From a virus, in the IMG/VR virus record IMGVR_UViG_3300032954_000064, positions 1-25,484 of that record: 25,484 nucleotides of DNA; one strand, given 5' to 3'. The notes under the pieces are model-generated. The model worked only from the letters and a program-made list of their open reading frames with translations. It did no database searches and was not told the origin of the DNA. Positions within the stretch are counted from its first letter, which is position 1, and every line of letters starts with the position of its first letter. Below, piece by piece: positions 13,752 through 20,921 of the stretch. A program made the translations under genes and the position numbers.

Positions 13752-14620
13752 TATTTAACCTCCTTCGGTTGACCGTCCGTACCAAGCTGATACCAAACAT
13801 TCGGCTTGATACCGTCGCGCCCAACGATCCCGGCCCATGCGTGGGTGATCTTGCCGTCGCTGTCTCGACGGACGAGGAACAGAGCGTTTCCATCGGTTCC
13901 CATGACCCGACCTTCAAAACCTGACGCCATGGCCGCGCCTTTGCGGCCAGTACTGCTGGCCGCGCCGTAGTCGCCAGTACTGCTGGCCGCGCCGTAGTCG
14001 CCAGTACTGCTGGCCGCGCCGTAGTCGCCAGTACTGCTGGCCGCGCCTTTGCGGCCAGTACTGCTGGCCGCGCCGTAGATTCCAGTACTGCTGGCCGCGC
14101 CGTAGTCGCCAGTACTGCTGGCCGCGCCGTAGATGCCAGTACTGCTGGCCGCGCCGTAGATGCCAGTACTGCTGGCCGCGCCTTGGTAGCCAGTACTGCT
14201 GGCCGCGCCGTAGTCGCCAGTACTGCTGGCCGCGCCGTAGTCGCCAGTACTGCGCTCTGTATTCTTAGGCTTAGCGTGGTCGAAAACCCACTTAACGGCG
14301 CGCTGGATCAGATCGTGCAGATGCAGCTCGACGCCGATTGCGATCTTCGCGGACGCGACCTTGCTATCGCCATGGTGGCGCGCGATCTGGCCGCTTTGCT
14401 TCACCTCAGCATAACGGCTGATGCCCGGCGCATAATATCCAAACACTTCCAGCGGATGGCCTTCGATAGCGTGAAAGCCATTCTGGCAGGCGACAATATC
14501 GCCGGATTGCTCGTAAGTCTTGCCGATCTCAAACTGGAAATCTAGGCATTTCCAATCCAGATCAAAGCCCTTGATCGAATTAATAGTCTCTTCGGTTGTC
14601 GTTTTGTTATCTTCGGTCAT
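13751..14620 (-). CDS. DUF7666-type phage protein with twelve 9-residue repeats
   Basis: The ATG at 14620 has GGTGAG about 9 nt upstream. Residues 1-120 (KGFDLDWKCLDFQFEIGKTYE, QNGFHAIEGHPLEVFGYYAPG, KIAIGVELHLHDLI) resemble the N-terminal region of a phage family I know as DUF7666. Residues about 124-231 are twelve 9-residue units, STG-xx-GAAS, in which the two variable residues are DY, IY, YQ or RK. The C terminus (GNALFLVRRDSDGKITHAWAGIVGRDGIKPNVWYQL) is conserved-looking. The repeats may form a beta-helix or solenoid. The function is unknown. It heads the eight-gene operon. Confidence 0.75.
   Translation of the reverse strand: MTEDNKTTTEETINSIKGFDLDWKCLDFQFEIGKTYEQSGDIVACQNGFHAIEGHPLEVFGYYAPGISRYAEVKQSGQIARHHGDSKVASAKIAIGVELHLHDLIQRAVKWVFDHAKPKNTERSTGDYGAASSTGDYGAASSTGYQGAASSTGIYGAASSTGIYGAASSTGDYGAASSTGIYGAASSTGRKGAASSTGDYGAASSTGDYGAASSTGDYGAASSTGRKGAAMASGFEGRVMGTDGNALFLVRRDSDGKITHAWAGIVGRDGIKPNVWYQLGTDGQPKEVK
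13928..14251 (-). repeat. Twelve tandem 27-bp coding repeats
   Basis: Twelve contiguous 27-bp units, each with an AGTACT core and an almost constant GGCGCGGCCAGC part on the minus strand, encode STGxxGAAS. Only about six to nine bases per unit vary. The number of units is likely variable by slippage or recombination. Twelve is my count from the translation (12 x 27 = 324 bp). Confidence 0.85.
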
Positions 14621-14724
14621 CGTCTCTCACCGTGGTTGATGCAACGAACATTATGCCAAACAAAAAACGATTGCAAGAGCGCAAATAGCATTGACGCAAT
14701 CTTTTGGCATGGTAGGATAAGAGC
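14621..14724. promoter_or_regulatory. Divergent regulatory region with two promoter candidates and operator-like palindromes
   Basis: For the minus operon, CATAAT (14655-14650) is a 5/6 -10 with a weak TTGCAA -35 about 15 nt upstream (minus strand). For the plus gene, TTGACG (14691-14696) is separated by 16 nt from TAGGAT (14713-14718); transcription would start near the ATG at 14725, so the mRNA may be leaderless. Inverted repeats in the region are TGCCAAA (14654-14660)/TTTGGCA (14703-14709), TTGC-N6-GCAA (14671-14684) and ATTG-acg-CAAT (14690-14700). This resembles a regulator-controlled switch. Confidence 0.5.
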
Positions 14725-14919
14725 ATGGACAATATCTTATCCCCATATGCACTACAGCAGCTCGCCAAGGATAACGGGCGTAAAATCGCAGAATGTTGCC
14801 ATGAGGCGGGCATTTCTTTCACCACTTTCTGGCGCTGGAAAGAGCGGGGCGCGAAAATCAGCCTCGAAAACTACCAGCGCTTGCTGGCCGCCGCCAGCCG
14901 GAAGATCGTTAAGGATTAA
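14725..14919 (+). CDS. Small HTH transcriptional regulator
   Basis: The 64-residue protein MDNILSPYALQQLAKDNGRK continues IAECCHEAGISFTTFWRWKERG, a helix-turn-helix pattern with recognition helix SFTTFWRWKE. It is followed by AKISLENYQRLLAAASRKIVKD. Size and position next to a divergent regulatory region suggest a repressor or Cro-like factor acting on the palindromes upstream. The ribosome site GGATAAG is modest and the transcript may be leaderless. Target sites are unknown. Confidence 0.7.
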   Translation: MDNILSPYALQQLAKDNGRKIAECCHEAGISFTTFWRWKERGAKISLENYQRLLAAASRKIVKD

Positions 14920-14931
14920 CAGGAGCAAAAC

Positions 14932-15216
14932 ATGGAAAAAATCAACGTAACCGAATTGACCAGCCACCTCATCACCAAGAAGCGCGACGATTTAAGCGTG
15001 CGCCAGCTCGCCGTGCTGATGGCGTGCAAGCTCGCCAAGCAGACCGTGCGCGGCCTGGCTGAGCGGCTTAACCTGCACAAGCCGGCGATCACCCGCGCGG
15101 CGGATAAGCTGGAGGAACTGGGCTTTATCGCCCGCGCCAAAGACCCAAATGACGGGCGCTCTGTGCTGCTGTCGATTACGGTGGCGGGGCGGAAGTTCAC
15201 GCAGAGCTTCATTTAA
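14932..15216 (+). CDS. MarR-like winged-helix regulator
   Basis: ATG 12 nt after the previous stop with CAGGAGC upstream. The 94-residue product has VRQLAVLMACKLAKQTVRGLAERLNLHKPAITRAADKLEELG, the helix-turn-helix of a MarR-type winged helix, then a short wing (ARAKDPNDGRSVLLSITVAGR). The pattern SVRQLAVLMA is common in phage regulators. It is probably a dimeric DNA-binding protein that controls the replication genes behind it or the divergent operon (inference). Confidence 0.75.
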   Translation: MEKINVTELTSHLITKKRDDLSVRQLAVLMACKLAKQTVRGLAERLNLHKPAITRAADKLEELGFIARAKDPNDGRSVLLSITVAGRKFTQSFI

Positions 15217-15277
15217 CACGCCATTCCCCCGGCCTTCGGCAAGCTGGATAAGGGTTAATGCCGATAGGAACAACATC

Positions 15278-15754
15278 ATGTCAAATCGTACGACTCTGGA
15301 CGAGCTGACCAAGATGGATTTGCAGCAGGTTGCTACCCTGCCGCTTATGCATCTGGCGATGCTCTTTGAAGACGTCGCGGACCTCGAAGCTGCGGCTAAG
15401 GCCCATAAGGGGCGACTGGAAGACGCTATGGCCCTGCGTTTCGCTGAGAAGGCGGCCGCCGAACGCAAGGCGAAGAACAAGGATACTGGCTCCGTCACCA
15501 TCAAGGAGGATGGTTTCTCCATCACCTGCGATCTGCCCAAGACCGTGGCCTGGGACGAGGCGGGGCTGGCGATGGTCGAGAATACGCTCAACGGCATGGG
15601 CGAGCCGGCCGACGAGTACGTCAAAGTTAAGCGTACCGTGTCGGAGAGTGCCTATAACAACTGGCCATCGTCGCTCAAGACGATGTTCCTGCCGTTCCGC
15701 ACCGTCGGCACGGGCAAACCGACTTACAAATTCGCCAAGAAGGGAGCCGAGTAA
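15278..15754 (+). CDS. Conserved phage protein preceding the Sak4-like gene
   Basis: I chose the ATG at 15278 because AGGAAC lies upstream and the protein then begins MSNRTTLDELTKMDLQQVATLPLMHLAML, a plausible start; the frame from 15149 is an extension. The 158 residues are helical early (LFEDVADLEAAAKAHKGRLEDAMALRFAEKAAAERKAK) and end with a beta-rich part (VTIKEDGFSITCDLPKTVAWDEAGLAMV). The segment YNNWPSSLKTMFLPFRTVGTGKPTYKF is conserved-looking. I recall homologues in phages next to a RecA-like ATPase, but no activity is known. The stop overlaps the next start (TAATG). Confidence 0.7.
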   Translation: MSNRTTLDELTKMDLQQVATLPLMHLAMLFEDVADLEAAAKAHKGRLEDAMALRFAEKAAAERKAKNKDTGSVTIKEDGFSITCDLPKTVAWDEAGLAMVENTLNGMGEPADEYVKVKRTVSESAYNNWPSSLKTMFLPFRTVGTGKPTYKFAKKGAE

Positions 15755-16542
15755 TGTCCGATACATTTACGCTGGACGATATCACCGAGAGCGATGCGGA
15801 TAAGCCGCTGCGCGGCATCATCTATGGGCCGCACGGCATGGGCAAGACCACCCTGGCCGCCGGCGCGCCGAGCCCGATCTTCCTCCCGACCGAGGACGGT
15901 TTGCGCTCGGTGAAGGCCAAATCCTTCCCGCGCATCCGCACTTACGCTCAGTTCATGTCGGCCATCGGCACCCTTTACGCCGAGGATCATAGCTTTGAAA
16001 CCGCCATCATCGACAGCATCGACTGGCTGGAGCCGATCGTGTGGAAAAGCGTGGCCGAGGCCAATGGCTGGAAGGACATCGAGCAGCCTGGTTACGGAAA
16101 AGGCTACATGGCGGCTCTGGATGCGTGGCGCGAGATCATCGAGGGGCTTAACGCGCTGCGCGACGAGCGGCGCATGAACATCCTGATGATCGCGCATTGC
16201 AACATCAAGCGGTTCGATGCGCCCGACACGGACCCGTATGACCGCTATATGGTCAAGCTGCACGAGAAGGCGTCGGCGCTCTTGCAGGAAAACGTGGATA
16301 GCGTGTTCTTCCTGAACCAGCGCGTCAGCGTCCGCAAGGCCGACGTTGGGTTCAAGAAGGAAGTTGCCCGCGGCATCGGGGCAGGTAGCCGGGTTCTCTA
16401 TACGGCCGAACGCCCCGCCTATGTGGCCAAGAACCGCGACAACATGCCGCATAGCATCGACCTGCCGGACGATCCCGCGCTTATGTGGCCGACCGTCGCC
16501 GCGCATATCCCCTACTTCAACATCCAGAACAAGGATCAGTAA
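15754..16542 (+). CDS. Sak4-like RecA-fold ATPase (AAA_24)
   Basis: TAATG overlap with the previous gene; 262 residues. GIIYGPHGMGKTTLAAGAPS is the Walker A loop (GPHGMGKT, 25-32). FETAIIDSIDWLEP is a Walker B-like strand, followed by a helix with KSVAEANGWKDI and LNILMIAHCNIKRFD-type sensor region. The protein is the size of single-domain RecA-like Sak4 proteins, which in known phages assist single-strand annealing or recombination with a partner SSB. The next gene is such a partner (DUF669). Role in phage recombination is therefore a well-supported inference. Confidence 0.85.
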   Translation: MSDTFTLDDITESDADKPLRGIIYGPHGMGKTTLAAGAPSPIFLPTEDGLRSVKAKSFPRIRTYAQFMSAIGTLYAEDHSFETAIIDSIDWLEPIVWKSVAEANGWKDIEQPGYGKGYMAALDAWREIIEGLNALRDERRMNILMIAHCNIKRFDAPDTDPYDRYMVKLHEKASALLQENVDSVFFLNQRVSVRKADVGFKKEVARGIGAGSRVLYTAERPAYVAKNRDNMPHSIDLPDDPALMWPTVAAHIPYFNIQNKDQ

Positions 16543-16544
16543 TC

Positions 16545-17078
16545 ATGGCCGCACTCAATTTCGACGCTTCTCAGGTCGAGCCGAACGCACCCATCGAGGT
16601 GCTGCCGCCCGGCGATTACATCGTGCAAATCGTGGGCAGCGAGATGAAGTCCACGAAGGACGAAACCGGCCAGATGCTCTGGCTGGAATACGACATCATC
16701 GACGGTGAGTTTGCTGGCCGCAAGCTATGGGATCGGCTGAACTTGGTTAACAAGAACGCCCAGGCGGTTGAGATCGCCCAGCGCACCCTTAGCGCCATCT
16801 GCCGCGCCGTCGGCAAGATGGCGGTCTCGGATAGCGAGGAGCTGCACTTCAAGCCGCTCATCGCCACCGTGAAGGTGCGTCCGGCCGGTCCTGACAAGAG
16901 CGGTACGCACCGCGAGGCGCAGAACGAGGTGAAGGGATACAAGCCGGTGAATGGTGGTGGTGTCCATGCCGCTACGCCTGTTCGTACCGCTCCGCAGGCC
17001 GCGCGCCCGGCTCAGGCCGCTGCGCCGGTTGCTGCCGCGCCGACAGTGGCAACGCCGCCCTGGAAGCAGCGCAAGTAA
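16545..17078 (+). CDS. DUF669-family protein (putative ssDNA-binding)
   Basis: I chose ATG 16545 (AAGGATC upstream) over the longer frame from 16485, which overlaps the previous gene. The N-terminal 130 residues have the DUF669 pattern GDYIVQIVGSEMKSTKDETG, LWLEYDIIDGEFAGRKLWDRLNLVNKNAQAVEIAQRTLSAICRAVG, EVKGYKPV. The C-terminal tail is low-complexity Ala/Pro (APQAARPAQAAAPVAAAP) ending PPWKQRK. DUF669 proteins are often located beside Sak4-like ATPases and may bind single-stranded DNA. The tail may contact partners, as SSB tails do, but it is basic rather than acidic. Confidence 0.8.
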   Translation: MAALNFDASQVEPNAPIEVLPPGDYIVQIVGSEMKSTKDETGQMLWLEYDIIDGEFAGRKLWDRLNLVNKNAQAVEIAQRTLSAICRAVGKMAVSDSEELHFKPLIATVKVRPAGPDKSGTHREAQNEVKGYKPVNGGGVHAATPVRTAPQAARPAQAAAPVAAAPTVATPPWKQRK

Positions 17079-17089
17079 GCAGTGCGTTG

Positions 17090-17112
17090 GGGCGGCGTTT
17101 ATGGCGCCGCCC
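17090..17112 (+). other. GC-rich stem-loop, weak terminator or attenuator
   Basis: GGGCGGCG (17090-17097) pairs perfectly with CGCCGCCC (17105-17112) around a 7-nt loop. No U-run follows, so it is at best a partial terminator between the DUF669 and helicase genes, or an mRNA-stability element. Confidence 0.45.
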
Positions 17113-17142
17113 TCTACATCACATTATGGAGGAGAATGTGAG

Positions 17143-18525
17143 ATGATTTCTGAGGATTATGCGGCATTCCTTGCCAGCAAAGCCCCCCGCCCGCAGGCTT
17201 GCGGTTTTGAGCCTGGACCAATGCACGAAGCGCTGTTTGACTATCAGCGCGACGTAGTTGCGTTTTGCCTGCGCCAAGGCCGCGCAGCACTATTTCTTGA
17301 CACGGGCATGGGCAAATCAATCTGCACGATTGAATGGTGCGAGCAAGCTGCGAAGGCCAGCAATGGGTATGCGCTTATTCTGACGCCGCTTGCCGTCGCC
17401 AAACAATTTGAGCGGGAGGCTAAGAAGTTCGGATATGAAGCGCGCGTTGTGCGGTCTAGCGAGGACGTTAAGCCAGGTATCAATATCTGCAACTATGACA
17501 GACTGGATTTGCTTGATCTATCTGTGTTTGGTGCTGTGGCGCTTGACGAGAGCAGCATACTGAAATCTTTTAACGGCAAAACGACACGCGCTCTTATCTC
17601 TGCCTTCGAGGATACGCCGTATAGGCTTTGTGCGACCGCCACGCCTGCGCCAAATGATCATATGGAGTTGGGCAATCACGCTGAGTTCTTGGGCATCATG
17701 AATAGCCAAGAAATGCTCGCCAGATGGTTTATCAATGATACCAGTACGGCAAGTCAGCAATGGCGGCTAAAGAAGTCTGCCGTTCATGACTTTTGGGATT
17801 GGGTAGCATCATGGGCTCGTTGTGCGGAAAGCCCGGCTGATCTCGGGTATGACGCCAGCCGATTTGTGTTACCGCCGCTGAATATCCACCGGCATCAAGC
17901 GTTCGGTGATATTCGCGCTCCGGCTGGGGCGCTGTTCATCGAGGACATGAGCGCCACCAATATACACGACGTGAAACGGCAGACTGCATCGGCGCGCGCT
18001 AAAGCCGTGGAAAGCCTCGTGATGGCTGAGTTTGAAGAGCCGTGGCTTATTTTCTGCGATACGGATTATGAAGCAGACGAATTGGCTCTGAGATTGTCAA
18101 GCGCCATTGAAATCCGTGGAGGCATGTCTGCTGAGAAAAAAGAAGCGGCAATTGAACAATTTATCGCCGGCAAAGAATGGCTTATCAGTAAGCCTGGGAT
18201 CGTCGGGGCTGGATTAAATTTCCAGCATTGCGCACGCATTGCATACGTTGGCCGCAACTTTTCATACGAAAGCTTCTACCAGTCCGTGCGCCGTTGCTGG
18301 CGTTTTGGACAGACCAGACCTGTTGACGTTCATCTCATTGTGGCCGAAGGCGAAGATCAGATCGGACGGGTTATTGACCAAAAATCCGAAGGGCATAAGA
18401 CTATGAAACGCGCCATGGCTGAGGCTATGAAGCGCGCGGCGTATGCTGGAGAGCAGAACGCCAAGATCAAGTACAATCCAACTCATATCGGAGAATTTCC
18501 AAAATGGCTGAAGTCCGTTGCTTGA
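17143..18525 (+). CDS. SNF2-like SF2 helicase
   Basis: I chose ATG 17143 because GGAGGAG lies 8 nt upstream; the frame from 16951 overlaps the DUF669 gene. The 460-residue protein has LFLDTGMGKS (motif I, 51-59), ALDESS (motif II, DESS instead of DEAH), ATATPAPND (motif III, 164-172), and RRCWRFGQTRPV (motif VI, about 383-394). Unlike long eukaryotic SNF2 proteins it is compact, like phage-encoded DNA-translocating helicases. It likely works with the methyltransferase and nuclease genes directly following, with which it overlaps (22 nt with the next). The process may be DNA replication, recombination or modification. Confidence 0.88.
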   Translation: MISEDYAAFLASKAPRPQACGFEPGPMHEALFDYQRDVVAFCLRQGRAALFLDTGMGKSICTIEWCEQAAKASNGYALILTPLAVAKQFEREAKKFGYEARVVRSSEDVKPGINICNYDRLDLLDLSVFGAVALDESSILKSFNGKTTRALISAFEDTPYRLCATATPAPNDHMELGNHAEFLGIMNSQEMLARWFINDTSTASQQWRLKKSAVHDFWDWVASWARCAESPADLGYDASRFVLPPLNIHRHQAFGDIRAPAGALFIEDMSATNIHDVKRQTASARAKAVESLVMAEFEEPWLIFCDTDYEADELALRLSSAIEIRGGMSAEKKEAAIEQFIAGKEWLISKPGIVGAGLNFQHCARIAYVGRNFSYESFYQSVRRCWRFGQTRPVDVHLIVAEGEDQIGRVIDQKSEGHKTMKRAMAEAMKRAAYAGEQNAKIKYNPTHIGEFPKWLKSVA

Positions 18526-19412
18526 ATGATGCTCACGGTTCTGACTGGTGCGCGATCAATGGGGATTGCATCGAAATCGCCCGTCAGATGCCGTCTGATA
18601 GCATTGATTTTTCAGTATATTCGCCACCTTTCGCAAGCATTTTTGTCTACTCCTCCTCAGAGTGCGATATGGGCAATTGCGCTGATGACGATGAATTCCG
18701 TCGCCATTATCAATTTCTAGTCAACGAGATGTTCCGTATCCATAAGCCTGGATGCCTTACGGCCGTGCATTGCTCCGATCTGCCCATGACCAAATGGAAA
18801 GATGGCGAGATCGGCTTGAAAGACTTCATGGGCGACATCGTGCGAGCTCACCAAGAAGCGGGATGGGTGCTGCATTCTCGCGTTTCGATCTGGCGCGATC
18901 CTGTGGTTGAGATGACGAGAACCAAAGCGTTGGGCCTGCTTTACAAGCAGGTCATCAAGGATAGCTCGCGAAGCCGCACTGGAATGCCCGACTATCTTTG
19001 CGTGTTCCGCAAGCCTGGCCAACGCGAAGAGCCGGTGGAGCACAACCGAGCGGATTTCCCCGTCGAACGCTGGCAAAAACTGGCATCTCCGGTCTGGATG
19101 GATATCAACCAGACACGTACGCTCAATTCATCCAGCGAGAGCGGGATTGCGCTGCCAAAAACCGGAGAGGAAGAGAAACATATCTGCCCTCTTCAACTCG
19201 ATGTGATCGAAAACGCCCTGTTTTTGTGGAGCAATCCGGGAGATGTGGTATTTTCGCCGTTCATGGGGATCGGCAGCGAAGGTGCCATGAGCGTCAAGCA
19301 CGGGCGTAAGTTCATTGGGACAGAACTAAAGAAGTCTTATTGGGAGCAGAGCGTTAAGCACCTGACGGCGTACAGCCAGAACGCGATTGATCTGTTTTCG
19401 GTGGCAGTGTGA
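18504..19412 (+). CDS. DNA amino-methyltransferase (N4-cytosine or N6-adenine type)
   Basis: ATG 18504 overlaps the helicase by 22 nt with GGAG upstream. The 302-residue product shows the catalytic SPPF at residues 40-43 and the SAM-binding FMGIGSEG near the C terminus (253-260), followed by KFIGTEL. Having the catalytic motif before the SAM motif is the beta-class order. SPPF is more common in N4-cytosine enzymes than DPPY, but N6-adenine cannot be excluded. Phage-encoded enzymes of this kind protect DNA from host restriction. Together with the C5 enzyme at 7938-9293 the phage would have two modification systems. Confidence 0.88.
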   Translation: MAEVRCLNDAHGSDWCAINGDCIEIARQMPSDSIDFSVYSPPFASIFVYSSSECDMGNCADDDEFRRHYQFLVNEMFRIHKPGCLTAVHCSDLPMTKWKDGEIGLKDFMGDIVRAHQEAGWVLHSRVSIWRDPVVEMTRTKALGLLYKQVIKDSSRSRTGMPDYLCVFRKPGQREEPVEHNRADFPVERWQKLASPVWMDINQTRTLNSSSESGIALPKTGEEEKHICPLQLDVIENALFLWSNPGDVVFSPFMGIGSEGAMSVKHGRKFIGTELKKSYWEQSVKHLTAYSQNAIDLFSVAV

Positions 19413-20161
19413 TGGTAAAGCTTCCAGACTTAACCAAAGACCCAACTCTTACAGCCGCCGAAGAGGCGGCCATCGAAGCGGCAAGCCGAGAAGAGCCTAG
19501 GGCCTATCTAGGCATGAGCTCCCTGGGCGATGAATGCGAACGTCGTCTGTGGTATAAATTCCACCGGCCCGCGCCACAGCGACACCCAGCCAAGACACTG
19601 TTTGCATTCGCAGACGGCCACCTAAGCGAAGATGTGATTATCGCTAGGTTGCGTCTGGTCAGTGGCGTCACTCTGCTGAACATTGACCCCGATACCGGAA
19701 AGCAGTTTGGCTTAAGCGATTTCGACGGCAAGCTGAAAGGTCATATGGACGGTGTTATTTTGGGTCTTTTGCAGGCCCCGTCGACATGGCATGTGTTCGA
19801 GGCCAAGTGTACCAACGAGAAAAGCTTTGCCAAATTGCTAAAGCTCAAGGAAGAGAAAGGCGAGAAAGAAGCCTTGCTCGCCTGGAACCCTGTTTACTGG
19901 TCACAAGCACAATTATACATGGGTTACGCCGATCTTACACGCCATTATACAGTCATTTGCACTCCTGGCGCTAGGGATTGGACTTCCGTTCGGACAGAGT
20001 TCAATCTCGAGGGTTTTATTCGCCTGAAAGAGAAAGCGCGCCGGATCATCGAAGCGCCGTACCCCCTGGCCAGGATCAGCAATGATCCCGCGTGGTACGT
20101 TTGTAAGTGGTGCGATCATCATGCCCAGTGCCACAAAAACGAAGGCGGTTCTGTTGCTTGA
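19412..20161 (+). CDS. PD-(D/E)XK nuclease with putative Fe-S cluster (Cas4/AddB-like)
   Basis: The ATG at 19412 (TGATG with the previous stop) is preferred to the in-frame GTG at 19409. The 249 residues contain GHMDGVI (D113), FEAKCTN (E130, K132) and YWSQAQLYM (Q165), the PD-(D/E)XK active site order. Cys42 plus C231-x2-C234-x5-C240 (CKWCDHHAQC) match the four-cysteine arrangement of Cas4 and AddB nucleases, which hold a 4Fe-4S cluster. It is probably an exonuclease or end-processing enzyme acting with the SNF2-like helicase in recombination. The last 80 nt overlap an in-frame extension of the HNH ORF that is not a true start. Confidence 0.85.
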   Translation: MVKLPDLTKDPTLTAAEEAAIEAASREEPRAYLGMSSLGDECERRLWYKFHRPAPQRHPAKTLFAFADGHLSEDVIIARLRLVSGVTLLNIDPDTGKQFGLSDFDGKLKGHMDGVILGLLQAPSTWHVFEAKCTNEKSFAKLLKLKEEKGEKEALLAWNPVYWSQAQLYMGYADLTRHYTVICTPGARDWTSVRTEFNLEGFIRLKEKARRIIEAPYPLARISNDPAWYVCKWCDHHAQCHKNEGGSVA

Positions 20162-20185
20162 TATCAATGTAATATCTGTTATAAA
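20158..20185 (+). promoter_or_regulatory. Candidate promoter of the HNH gene
   Basis: TTGATA (20158-20163) and TATAAA (20180-20185) are separated by 16 nt and match sigma70 boxes at 5/6 each. The predicted start, near 20192, falls at the base of the hairpin described at 20191-20224. The -35 overlaps the stop codon of the nuclease gene. Confidence 0.5.
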
Positions 20186-20190
20186 AGAAG

Positions 20191-20224
20191 GAGCCGGGGA
20201 GCGTTGGCGCGCTCAACCCGGCTC
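20191..20224 (+). other. Long 5'-leader hairpin
   Basis: GAGCCGGG (20191-20198) pairs with CCCGGCTC (20217-20224), and an inner GAGCG (20199-20203) pairs with CGCTC (20210-20214). The loop is TTGGCG and an AA bulge separates the two helices, so 13 base pairs are formed. On the minus strand a pyrimidine-rich tract (CTTCTTTTATAAC) follows, which could make it a bidirectional terminator. On the plus strand it would form the first nucleotides of the HNH transcript. Confidence 0.6.
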
Positions 20225-20252
20225 TAACCTAAACCGACTGGATGGAGTCGAT

Positions 20253-20921
20253 ATGGCTAAGCCTTATATCCCATATACCGGGCCAATTATCAATCGTGCC
20301 GAGGCAAAGGCGAAGGGGCTTAAGAGGTATTTCACGGGAAAGCCGTGCGGGCAAGGCCATATTGCTGAACGTATAGTATCCAACAGGGCGTGCGTTTCAT
20401 GCCCAAAAACGCCTCACAGGCCCGGATATCATGCTGAATGGCGCCTGAAAAACCCAGGTAAATCCGCGTCATACACCGCGAAATGGCGTGAAGATCACCC
20501 CTGGCATGGTGCGGAATATATGGCCGCACGCCGAGATGAGAACCGAAGCGAAATGCGCGCGAAAGAACGTGAAAGATATGCGCGACGGAAAGATCATTTT
20601 GCCGAAAAAGGCAGGGTATGGCGAAAAGCCAACAAAGCCCTTATCGCGCAATACGCCAGAAATAGGCGGGCCATGAAAAAGGCCGCAGAAGGAACCCATA
20701 CCGTTCTTGATGTAAAGAATATTTTTAGGAATCAGCGAGGAAAATGCGCGTGGTGCAGAAATTCAATTAAGAATGGATTTCATGCAGATCATATCGTTCC
20801 GCTTTTTTTAGGTGGATCGAACTGGCCTAAAAATATTCAGCTTCTTTGCAAAACCTGCAACCTAAAAAAGAGTTGTAAAGACCCGATTATTTGGTCGCAA
20901 GAACAGGGGCGCTTACTATGA
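20253..20921 (+). CDS. HNH endonuclease
   Basis: I chose ATG 20253 (GGAG about 9 nt upstream) because the protein then starts MAKPYIPYTGPIINRAEAKA; the in-frame extension from 20082 overlaps the nuclease gene. The 222-residue protein has an N-terminal zinc-like part (CGQGHIAERIVSNRACVSC), a long basic region with repeated Arg/Tyr units, and a C-terminal HNH site: CAWC (165-168), HADHIVPL (His180), KNIQLLC (Asn194) and CKTC (199-202). This layout is common in free-standing phage homing-type HNH enzymes. It has its own candidate promoter and leader hairpin. The stop overlaps the next start (ATGA). Confidence 0.85.
   Translation: MAKPYIPYTGPIINRAEAKAKGLKRYFTGKPCGQGHIAERIVSNRACVSCPKTPHRPGYHAEWRLKNPGKSASYTAKWREDHPWHGAEYMAARRDENRSEMRAKERERYARRKDHFAEKGRVWRKANKALIAQYARNRRAMKKAAEGTHTVLDVKNIFRNQRGKCAWCRNSIKNGFHADHIVPLFLGGSNWPKNIQLLCKTCNLKKSCKDPIIWSQEQGRLL

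Noticed and set aside
13928-14251. CRISPR-like array of 27-bp repeats
   Set aside because: Units are contiguous without spacers and keep an open reading frame with a repeated peptide; they are coding tandem repeats.
15724-16506. 260-aa minus-strand ORF
   Set aside because: It is a shadow of the Sak4-like gene, which has Walker motifs, a TAATG junction and matching direction.
17090-17112. Rho-independent terminator
   Set aside because: The stem is strong but no U-run follows; it was kept only as an unclassified stem-loop.
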